Shown here: piece by piece, positions 12,126 through 23,400 of the stretch | Position numbering within the stretch: the first letter of the stretch is position 1 | Layout: each line of letters begins with the position of its first letter | From: Candidula unifasciata | Lineage: Eukaryota; Mollusca; Gastropoda; Stylommatophora; Geomitridae | Length of the DNA: 64,000 nt | Direction of reading: 5' to 3' | NCBI GenBank assembly: GCA_905116865.2 | Contig: CAJHNH020001110.1 | Coordinates: forward strand, 170,856-234,855 | Notes under the pieces: model-generated | The model's database searches: none | Seen by the model: only the letters and a program-made list of their open reading frames with translations | Told to the model about the DNA's origin: nothing | Position numbers and translations under genes: made by a program

Positions 12126-12266
12126 GTGGATTTAAAGAAGTCGGACAAGAGTGACACCATGGAAGAGATTGGGGCTCACTACATAACATTACCAAAGACA
12201 GCAATGTGTAGCCTGCAGCTAAACTTCAATTATGGAGAGAACAAATCCTTTTTTAAAGCTAAATAA
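12126..12266 (+). other. Possible isolated exon or retrocopy fragment, unrecognised
   Basis: After a T-rich stretch ending in 'ttttaaag', the plus strand reads VDLKKSDKSDTMEEIGAHYI and continues TLPKTAMCSLQLNFNYGEN before a stop at 12264. The composition looks protein-like and differs from the surrounding repeats, but I recognise no family, see no clear donor site, and cannot link it to another exon. The end shares 'tatggagagaa' with the 20-bp array next to it. It may be chance. Confidence 0.2.
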
Positions 12267-12584
12267 CAGCTTCACAATGTTATAACAACTATACATATGC
12301 CCGGCTTGTGTGTCAACACACCAAACAATCAACCATTAATCAACAAAGAATATAATCAATATGGGTCATCTCTCACTCATTTCTCCCTCAACACAGACAG
12401 AAAGAGATCAATGTCTACCTGTATGAGTTTTACAAATCACCAGGACAAGATGGAGAACTGTAACAATTATATGGAACAGAAAATCCTACGTTTATAACTC
12501 TAAGAACGTTGAATACCACACACACACAAAAAAAAGCTTAGGATAGAAAAATTTATATAGTACCATCGTCTTAACAACTTAAGC

Positions 12585-12800
12585 AAAGGGCTCTTTTCCG
12601 CCTTTTTGGATGTCTGATGACGCCGCCTATACTTCCCAGGACTGTACCTGGTGACGACCACACATGGGCGAGTTCGCATGAGAGCCTAGGTAAGTTTTGA
12701 AAAAAAAAGGGCCGTCTCAGTCATGACCCGAACCCACGACCTTCCGATCAGCAGGCGAGCGTTTGGCCGTTTCACTACGGCGGCCCTCTCCCAAGGCAAA
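12585..12800 (-). mobile_element. tRNA-derived SINE
   Basis: On the minus strand 'gtagtgaaacggcc' resembles an A box and 'ggttcgggtcatgac' a B box, at tRNA-like spacing, beginning 'ggccgcc'. The body continues with 'gccgtctcagtc' in reverse. It is a tRNA-like head followed by a non-tRNA body. Confidence 0.6.
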
Positions 12801-12971
12801 AAGTAAATTCAGACTAAGGGAAATAATCGTAATGGTTAAAATGATGTTTGCGTTCCTAGGTGTTATGTCCCTTAGGATTGACGTTGTTAGACCATTATTT
12901 CATCATTGTTGTGGCGGGGCAGTCCAAACATTGGGCGTTTAGTAAAGCGGTTTATATCGTAGTATTAGTGT

Positions 12972-13017
12972 GCACGCGTGTGTGTGTGTGTGTGTGTGTG
13001 TGAAAAGAAAGAAAGAT

Positions 13018-13094
<77 letters not shown>

Positions 13095-13100
13095 GAGAGC
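12972..13100. repeat. (GT)n and (GA)n microsatellites
   Basis: GT run from about 12978 to 13003 and a long GA tract (13024-13100). Confidence 0.95.
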
Positions 13101-13359
13101 TGTCACACACAGCAGATGGTTCATGCTATAGTGCTGTCAGTGTATTTATCATGTGTGAGTTTGTTTCAGGACATGAAAATACCTACCATTAGTGAAATAT
13201 ACCTTAGTGAGTTAAAAAGACTTTAGTGAATTAAATAGACATAAGTGAGTTAAATAGACATTAGTGAGTTAAATAGGCATTAGTGAGTTAAATGTACATA
13301 GTGCAACATAAAAACACATAGAAAACAGAACAGGTGAGAAGAAATAAACAACACGGAAA

Positions 13360-14073
13360 TACCTAGTAGGCTTATAGACCAGGTAACAACCGCTACACAT
13401 GACATACACATCTAGCTGACAAATTAAGTGAGAACAGTTAAACATGACACTCAAAAAAAAACCCACCTGGCCCAGGCAAAAAAGGCAGTTAAAAATGACA
13501 GACAACAATAACCACCTGGCTTACAAACCAGGCAAAAAGGAAATTATGACAGATAACTGAAGATACCTAACAAAAAGACCAGGTAAGAAAAGTTAAACAG
13601 GAAAGACACACACACACACACACACAAAGACACTTATAGATCAGGTTAAAAGGGTTAAACATGACAGACAGGAAAAAACCTTTTAAAAATGACAAACCAA
13701 AAATTAAAAATTAAAAATGTGCACCTAGCTTACAGGTAAGAAAGGTTAAACATGACAGACACACACACACACACAAAAACCACTTAGAGAAAAAGTAAGA
13801 AAGGTTAAACATGACAGACCACAACAACAACAACAACAACAAAAACTCACATGCAAAGAGATTTATAGAATAGGTAAGAGAGATTAAAGATAACAGATGA
13901 CAATATACACTCACCTAGCTCACAGATCAGTTAAACAAGGTTAAACATGACAGACTTTACCACAAAAACACATGCACAGACATATTAAGAAGGGTTAATT
14001 AAACATGACAGGTAACAAAAACACTCACCTAGCCAACAGACCAGGAAAGAAAGGTTAAACATGACAGACTTAA

Positions 14074-14108
<35 letters not shown>

Positions 14109-14226
14109 AAAATTTAAAAGAGGTACAGACATTGTAGGAAGGGTTAAACATGACAGGCAACAACAATAAAACTCACCTAGCCTACAGACTAGGAAAGAAA
14201 AGTTAAACCTGACCAAAAATACTCAC
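13360..14226. repeat. Degenerate minisatellite carrying copies of the MED15 exon 14 donor region
   Basis: Units contain 'aggttaaacatgacagac' plus a variant of 'actcacctagcttacagacc', spaced by simple sequence (CA, CAA, C runs). The second part matches the end of MED15 exon 14 and its 5' splice site (14221-14246), so in the MED15 orientation each unit looks like ...CTGGTCTGTAAGCTAG|GTGAGT. Clear copies are near 13372, 13515, 13728, 13910, 14031 and 14173. Confidence 0.75.
14076..14106. repeat. Poly-C tract
   Basis: About 30 uninterrupted C residues; a likely site of length variation and assembly error. Confidence 0.95.
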
Positions 14227-14402
14227 CTAACTTGCAGACCAGGTGGAAGACATCAGATCTGGAATGATGTCGGGGGTCTACAGACACGATAAACCTGCTT
14301 CCAAGGCGAGCTATCTCTCCCTGAACCAAATCTGGAAGTTCATCCAGAGACTCCTTGGTATCCTCTGCCATCCTCTTTTTGCTGGGAGGTGGGCTGGGAG
14401 CT
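14227..14402 (-). CDS. MED15: MED15 exon 14
   Basis: 176 nt, acceptor ttttcag and donor gtgagt, entry phase 2 and exit phase 1; residues 402-460. It encodes TAPSPPPSKKR followed by LPDLVQGEIARLGSRF and VFHLVCKL, the conserved MED15 C-terminal block. In other animals this block continues with a Pro-rich and a helical segment; I found no such exon between 1 and 14226. The donor region is duplicated in the array immediately downstream. Confidence 0.92.
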
Positions 14403-17400
14403 CTGAAAATGTGTAAGGTTACTGTCAGACATAAAAAGGTCCCTTTTTCCCATGTCTTTAGGTGTATTGGTAATATAGGGCTAGACCTATATTTTTTTTA
14501 TAGATCAATCAGCACTTGGTGGATGATGTGGTCTGCAGGACTGAAACTGGTACCCACTCAAGGCTGGGTCGACATGGGATATTATCAGACATGGTGAATT
14601 ATATATTTTGCCCCATTATGCAAACAAACAAACAACTCACACACACAAAAAAAGGTGGGTTTGTGAATCCAAGGAAATTTCAGCTGCTGGCTGAATTAGT
14701 TTCATTCTGACCAGATAACCACACAATTTGATACTCTGATGTTCTGGAAGACAACGAGAGAAGATTCTTGACAGTCTTGTTGCACACGAACTGATACATG
14801 CTGCAGGAGATCGTGGATTATGGAGAGGCATGATCGCCCACGCCAGTCGGCAAGGACACCTGATCATGATGATGATGTTCTGGGACTGGGGATATACCAG
14901 TACTGTGCCTACCATTCTTCTTAGTTCTTGATGGGTGATTGTCTCTTCCTCTTTGTCCCACCACATTTTTGATATATCTCATCTCACATGCTGCAATTAA
15001 GCGTTTATGTCTAGCACTGCCTATACCTGGCATTAATATCATAAACTTCATACAAATAACGCAGTTATCAGATGCTTTTTTTGGGTGCATGTTAATACTG
15101 TATGACTCAAAAACTGCTTCTTCTTCTCTTCCACCTTGTACCTCAGCGAAGTGTCAGGGGAAGATGGAACGTTCGTTGATGAGCTCTGTCAAAAGCACTA
15201 TTAAGACTGATGTACATTTCTGTAAGGCTGTTCTTAATGCCATCACTCCATTTTTTCCGAGGTCTTCCACTTGCTCTATACCCATTATAACGTTTCAGTG
15301 TGGCTCGCTGTGGTAGATAGTACTAGGGCATTCTTGTTAGGTGCCTAGACTACTTAATTTGTTGTTCTTTGATGAACTGTAAGACTGGCTTTATTCCTAG
15401 CATTCATCCGATTTCATTTTCTGACTTTCCTTCAAACTCCTGCAGCTCTTCTAAGGCATTTTTTCAAACTGTTGTCACAGTTTTATGATCATTAGAGGAC
15501 TTAAGTGTCCACGTCTGGCACTGATAGCATAGTGTTCGCCAAAAAAATAGTTCTGATTATCTAATTGTGTGTCAACAGGGAAGATAGTTGCCCCATTACT
15601 GTGATGATTCAAAAACAAAAAACAAGAAAATTAATGCAAAAATAAATAAATGAAGTGACAATTGAAACTTACGTGATAGGAGGTCCCATATAAGCTTCCA
15701 AAGCCGGGCCAAAAGTGCGATACAGTGAATGATTCAGCAGAGGTGCTGCTGAGAAGTGGGCCACAGCGTCTAGCAACGGCTGGCACATGTGTCCATGAGG
15801 ACCACTAGAACTGCTGGTGCTGATTGTCTAGAAAAGAGGACACAACACTCTAGTGAATCCTCAATTAGTCATTCTGGGGGTGAGAACACAACACTCTAGG
15901 GAATCCTCAATTAGTCATCCTAGGGGTGAGAACACAACACTCTGGGGAATCCTCAATTAATAATTCTAGGGGTTAGGACACAACACTCTAGTGAACCCTC
16001 AATTTATGTAAGAATACAATACTCTAGGGAATCCTCAATTAGTCATTCTGGGGGTGAGAACACAACACTCTAGTGAATCCTCAATTAGTCATCCTAGGGG
16101 TGAGAACACAACACTCTAGGGAATCCTCAACTAGTCATTCTAGGGGTTAGGACACAACACTCTAGTAAACCCTCAATTTAGGTAAGAATACAATACTCTA
16201 GGGAATCCTCAATTAGTCATTCTGGGGGTGAGGACACAACACTTTAGTAAGTCCTTAATTAGTCAATTTGGGGGTAAGAATACAACACTCTAGTGAACCC
16301 TCAGTTGAGGTTAGAACAGAACACTAGTGATTCCTCAATGATTCATTCTGGAGATAAGAACACAACACTCTAGTGATTCCTCAATTAATCATTTTGGAGG
16401 TAAGAACACAACACTAGTGAATCCTCAATTAATCATTCTGGAGGTAAGAACACAACACTCTATTGATCCTCAATTAATCCTTCTGGAGGTAAGAACACAA
16501 CACTCTAGAGAATACTCAATAATCCATAGCCACAACAGTAACATCAGTAGTCATGTGATGTCAATGTATCTCTATGGATTTAATTAATTACCGGCTTTTA
16601 ATGACATTATTTACCACCTTTGCAGTGTAGGCAGGATATGGGGGGGGGGGGGGGGGGGGAGGGGAGTTGTCTTTGAGCCTGAGGATTTACGGCCACACAG
16701 CTAGTGTTGTCGCCATGGATTGTGCCAGTTTGGATTTTACAACAGAACAAATGCACAACCTTATAGAGGATTCGACCCTGGGTTTTCTGACCTATGTTTT
16801 TAATTGCTTAGCTAGCTGCTCCTCTTAATTAATTTCAACCGGTAAATATTAACTTTTGTGTTTTTCAATTATTATTTTTATTTTGTTATTTTTGGTCTAT
16901 CTTCTGAAAAACGGTCCCAAATTATCAAGGCTAAGAAAATACCCTAACAGGGCCTCATTGTCTGTGACTGTGCTGCCAAAAACTGCGCTAAATATTCAGT
17001 AAACAACGCCCAACTAGTGCCGCCATGGTAACATCGCGTCAGTGTAAGTTCCATCCCTAACTCTTCAATCGATAGTGTCGCGGTTCCGTTGTTGTGACAG
17101 ATTCTGGTGGCATAATTGCAATACTCCTTGCCCTAACCCTAACCCTAGGATCAAGGGGAGAAGCTAAACCTAGGACCCATGGAAGAAGTTAACCCTAGGA
17201 CCCATAGGAGAAGTTAAACCTAGGACAAAAGGCTAGAAGTTAAATCTAGCACTCAGTGTCGGAGCTGTTGACACTCTCAATGATTTGGGACCATTATTTG
17301 GAGTAGTGTTTCCCGCGGTATGCGGTATAGGTCGCAATTATCTCTCAGTCTGAAGGAAATCCCCTAATCAGTCACCCGTACGACATGCTTGTTAGGAAGG

Positions 17401-20400
17401 GAATGGGTCTATCCCCCTTCCCCCACCACCTCCCAAGAATGAGGCTCTGGAATCTACACTGGGACGCAGATTAGTGAAAGGTACTGAATAACTGAATGTG
17501 ATATGGTAAAGTCTCTGGCAGAGGGAACAGTGACCCCATTGACTAACTGGCAGAGGGAAACAGTGACCCCATGCGACAAACTGGCAGCGGAAACACAGTG
17601 ACCCCATGTGACAAACTGGCATTGAAAAATAGTGACCCTATGTAACTAACTGGCAGTGGGAACACAGTGACCCTATGCGACTAACTGGCATGGGAAATCA
17701 GTGACCCCATGCGACTAACTGGCAGTGGAAACACAGTGACCTAATGTGACTAACTGGCAGCGGGAACACACTGACCTCATGCCACTAACTGGCAGTGGAA
17801 ACACAGTGACCCCACGCCACTAACTGGCACAGAAACACAGTGACCCCATGCAACTAACTGGCAGTGGAAACAGCCACCCCATGCAACTAACTGGCAGTGG
17901 AAACAGTCACCCCATGTGACTAACTGGCAGCGGGAACACAGTGACAAGGTTAAACAAGACATACCACAGAATACTTCAAAGCTGCCATTACCACTGCTGG
18001 CTGTAAGATACTTCATCTGAGACAAGATTTATAAATTTTTTTTTCCCCGTCAACACTTCTACCCGGTGGATTTAGACTAAAACTAAAACAATAATTCGTA
18101 ATTGGGGAATCCACCCCCCCCCCCCTTTCCCCACAATTCATAAAGCACAATAACCATTTTACACAGGTCACACAAAAATACAATAATAATTCCAGGTACT
18201 GATCAAAACAATGTTAATTTCTATACTGAATAAGAGCAGTTATCAATAAACATAAATGTAGCAAAAAATTTACAGGGTCACATCTCTGTGAGGCTAAAAA
18301 TAAATGTCTACAGTCACCCAGTAACCAGTGGGTTTTTAGATTAACAAGATGACCAATTGGAAAATCACGCTGTCATCACTTATACTAATAAAGTAATTTT
18401 GTTTCGAGGAAAACCCCTCTAAATGCTATTTGTAGTGCATATAGCCATTGCCAGTCTCAAATATTTTTGCAGGTCCAAGCAAAAAAAACAGTGCTATTAG
18501 CTAGGCATCTCGTGATCAGTCGGAAAAGTTACTCTCTGGGAAGTGGGCTCAACGGGAAGTGCCAGTTTAGAAGGAGAGTAGATGAGCAAAGAGGGAGAGG
18601 AGGAAGAGGAAGAGAAGAGAAAAGAGAAGAAAAAGGAGAAGAAAGAGAAGGAGGGGAAAAGAAGAAGGAGCACAAGACACCAGAAGAACTCACCAGTTTC
18701 AACAGGACCTGCTCGCATTTCTCCAGTACTACCATCGGGACTCTGAGAATAGAGCACACAAACAAACAAGTGTCACTGCAAGCATGCATGACCTGTCGCA
18801 CACATTCACTGAGTCAATCTATCAATCATCACCATTTAAGAATTGCATCGTTCGGTTCGTTTTATGGAGACCCCCTGGGATCATCGTCGGAGCTATGATG
18901 TTTGTGTTCTGGGCGATGCTCTCAACAGGCGGCTAGTTGTTCTGTGGAGATAGACCGAGCCATATGTGATAAAACTCGGCGCAATGGAGTCAATTCTCTT
19001 AACTGTAACCTCTACCCATCATTCAATCAATTGCCATCTTCTTGTAGGTCGGCTGTAACGGATCTCTGAAACTTGTCATCTCTTGTCCTAGGTTGCATAC
19101 TCTCTCAGACTGCTGTCTTGACATGCTGCATATCTTTATATTATCTTCCCATCTGTATCGCTGTTTACCTTTTTCTTGCCTGGCTTTAGCCGTGCCTTCC
19201 ATAATTTTGTTTATATACAGTTGTGTTAAGTCTTTTAATGTGTCCATATCACTTGTTGATTTTTAATTACTCGTACTGATTCCATTTTCATTTCAGCCTT
19301 TCTAGAATCTTTGTAAATGTACACTCGGCTGCGGATCCAAACAGCGCCAACCTTTTCTCATAAATTATTTTGACTTCCAAGTTGGCCCAGCCTTGTGTAG
19401 GTACCAGATAAAGTCTTGCATGGGAAGTAAAGGCGGCTGGCGTGATGATCAGACCATCCGCCGAGTGGTCTGTAAAATACAAGTCTAGCTGTATATGCCA
19501 ATTGTGCACTGATTTCATGGAAAAGGGTCCTTGACGTTTTACTTGACCGTAAAAGATTCTTGTTCCCGTTAAATATAACATATTTGTGTGTATATATTCA
19601 CATCAACAGAACAGCCAAAATAATAAAACTATGTAATCAAAAAGAGAAAGATATGAAAACAACTCACTGCAAACCACAGAATGAGAAGAGATACATTAAC
19701 ATATGTTGTGACAACTGAATAGGTTTACTGAATGAGAGACAGAGGAAAACAACAAGAAGAGCATTTTTAGCCTTTCATCATGCCATTTACCCTCATGGGA
19801 TCCTGCGTCCCATTTGTTAGACAAAAAGAATAGATTCACTGCCTCCCTAACAAACATGTCATAAGAGGCAGCTAACTGGGGATTCTTCCTCTGAAGTCAG
19901 TGCATCTGCCTGGGTTACATAAAACCAACAGTCATGCAGACAAGTAAGCCAAATCTGCAAAATAATATGTATGCAAAATGTAAATTCTAGAAAAAGACTG
20001 AAGTCTAGAAGTGGGAGAACAACCAGAATCTTCCACCAGAGTTTACAGCTGGTGAGGCAAAGAAGAAAAATTCACTTAGACTTTAGTATTGTTTTAGAAC
20101 CTGAGTTTTAGGTGCACATCTGTTTTAAAGATAAGGTTTATTATTATGCAGACTGTTGGTTCAACATTCTCAGGCAGGTGCAGTCCAACTTCAAAGAAAA
20201 CCCACCTAATTAGTCAACTCTGACATCTTGCTTGTTAGGGGGGACAGTGGGTCTATTCTTGTTGCTTCCCCACAACGGGGTCCTGGGAACCTACACGGGA
20301 AAGAAGGGTGACATACACTGTGGAAACTACAGGTTAAAATGAAGAGGACTGACCTCACTGCACCGGGTTTTATTCCATATGGCATGGTCTTTCTACACAG

Positions 20401-23400
20401 AATGGCTAGTCCGCCTGCACAAACTCTGTTCTCCGGTGACAGAAGGTTCAATGAAAGACAGATAGAGGAAGACAGCCAGAAAAGAATGTGTAGCCTTTGA
20501 CCACAGCATGGAAAAGTGTCAGCAAACAAACTGAAACGTGTTGTCGGAGAATGCTCGACAGGGATGATTCTTGGCAACTGGCTAATGAGACATCAAGAGA
20601 CAATAGGTCAAAGTTCAGACAAGTGTCAAGACTGCCTTGGGACAGAGAGCCTTGTTACTAAAGTACAATGTAAGCAGAGCAAGAGGTCATGCACGCAAGC
20701 CATGGATAGACAGAATATCCAAGACAGTAAATATTAGCAATAACACAACACATTAAGGCTTGTTGCACCAGATGCCACAAAACTGATGCTGAAAGGCAGG
20801 GTTAGAGAAGAAGAAGAAGAAGAAGAAGAAGAAGAAGAAGAAGAAGAAGAAGAAGAAGAAGAAGAAGAAGAAGAAGAAGAAGAAGAAAAGAAGAAAAACA
20901 GGAGGAGGAAGAGGAGGAGAAAAAGAAAAAGAAGAAGAAGAAAAAGAAGAAGGTTCTAGCAGAAAATCAGATTGTTTATAATCTTTTAGTGACCAAAACC
21001 ATCGAGTCACAAGGCCCCAGCATCCTCCGACTCAACCACCAACAACAGAAACTGTGGACCCCACTGGGTTACCTTTTCTTGGGATTTGACAAGATGTCCA
21101 GAAGGCTCTTCATCTTCTTATGGTTCTTCTTGCTCTCTGCAAGCAAATTGGGCAAACACTCATACATTAGCACCATAACACTCATTAAAGAACACATATC
21201 AGCACCTTCATATATATGAGGGATGACTAAAAAAATAACAGTGAAAACTTGTAGCATGAGCTTCCTTAACTTATTTGGTAACATGATGTTTTGTTGAAAA
21301 ATCGAAAATTTTCTATTAAATATCGCCAACAACTTGATGTTTTGTAGAAATGAAAAATAAATGAAAGATACTCTTGTGCTTGCCAGATTTATTTAGCATA
21401 CTCTGACCAAAACTTAAACACAAAACACTTAGATTAGGTTTAGGTGACGGATCAACATTATGGCAAAAGGAGTAACCCATAAGTGCTCCATCCTACTTCT
21501 GACTCAAGCCTGAGTCTGAAGAATCTCAGCACAGTGCACAAACTCGGTAACACCGGCAAGAATCTTGAAATGCTTTGGGTAGATTTTTAGCTCCAAATTT
21601 TTCCTGGGCAGCGACGCTAGGCTACTCTTTTTGATTTCCAACTGCCAAGAGATTTTTTTACATGCGCAACAATACACATGGGCGTCTGATCTTACTACCC
21701 TGAAACCAGGGGAAATTACTAGTAGTCCATGTGAAAAAATCCCAGACTTCACAGGGCGCCTGAACCCGGGTCCTCCAGCACTCGAGGCGGATTCCACGCC
21801 TCTAGACCATGCAGCCCTCCTCCAAAACACTTAAAGAGATGTTTGAGACATGTGGACAATAGTCAGTAACACATCAAATGTGTTTTGGGACTGAAAGAGT
21901 AAGAAAAAAAACTAGGTTAATATGGACACAATTTTAGTACCAACAGGAATTTATCAAAAATTTAATTTTTCCACAAACATTTGATATTTTCCCTCTGGAA
22001 TTTGTGTTAACAAGGTTTTACTGTATTCATAAAAAAAATTACAAGCATGCATTAACTGGTATGAGTAAACAACAGATAGGATTAAACGGTATGGCACAAT
22101 CACTTAGGTGGAGCATGCATTAACTGGTATGAGTAAAGAACAGATAGGATTAAATGGTAAGGCACAATCACTTATGTGGAGCCTGCATTAACTGGTATGA
22201 GTAAAGAACAGATAGGATTAAATGGTAAGGCACAATCACTTATGTGGAGCCTGCATTAACTGGTATGAGTAAAGAACAGATGGGATTAAATGGTAAGGCA
22301 CAATCACTTATGTGGAGCATGCAATAACTGGTATGAGTAAAGAACAGATGGGATTAAATAGTAAGGCACAATCACTTATGTGGAACATGCATTAACTGGT
22401 ATGAGTAAAGAACAGATGGGATTAAATGGTAAGGCACAATCACTTATGTGGAGCATGCAATAACTGGTATGAGTAAAGAACAGACGGGATTAAATAGTAA
22501 GGCACAATCACTTATGTGGAGCATGCATTAACTGGTATGAGTAAAGAACAGATGGGATTAAATGGTAAGGCACAATCACTTATGTGAAGCATGCAATAAC
22601 TGGTATGAGTAAAGAACAGACAGGATTAAATGGTAAGGTTAAATCACTTTTGTGGAGCATGCATTAACTGGTATGAGTAAAGAACAGACAGGATTAAATG
22701 GTAAGGTTAAATCACTTTTGTGGAGCATGCATTAACTGGTATGAGTAAAGAACAGATGGGATTAAATGGCAAGGCACAATCACTTATGTAGAACATGCAA
22801 TAACTGGTATGAGTAAAGAACAGACGGGATTAAATGGTAAGGTTAAATCACTTATGTGGAACATGCAATAACTGGTATGAGTAAAGAACAGACGGGATTA
22901 AATGGTAAGGTTAAATCACTTATGTGGAACATGCAATAACTGGTATGAGTAAAGAACAGACGGGATTGAATGGTAAGGCACAATCACTTATGTGGAGTAT
23001 GCATTAACTAGTATGAGTAAAGAACAGACGGGATTAAACGGTAAGGCACAATCACTTATGTGGAGCATGCAATAACTGGTATGAGTAAAGAACAGATGGA
23101 ATTCAACGGTAAGGCACAATCACTTATGTGGAGCATGCAATAACTGGTATGAGTAAAGAACAGATGGGATTCAACGGTAAGGCACAATCACTTATGTGGA
23201 ATTTTCAGAGAGAACTAAACACATTCTAGATTCCCCTTACACTCTTTATCTTCCCTCTTCCCCATGTGGGTTCTAAGGTCCCACTGTGGGTAAAGATGGG
23301 GAAAAGGGGGGGGGGGGGCAGGGCAGAATAGACTTTCTTACTGCCCCCTAATAAGCATGTCATAAGAGTAGACTAATTAGGGGTTTCCATCAAAGTCAGA

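Noticed and set aside
17122..17160. Interstitial telomere repeat
   Set aside because: Only two or three CCCTAA units, followed by unrelated 'taggacccat' words; too short to call.
17966..18016. Exon-like segment on the minus strand (MKYLTASSGNGSFEVFC) with cag acceptor and gtatgt donor
   Set aside because: Its inclusion between MED15 exons 12 and 13 would leave phase 1 before an exon that needs phase 0 and would hit a stop at once in exon 13. It matches nothing in the family, so I treat it as a cryptic exon at most.
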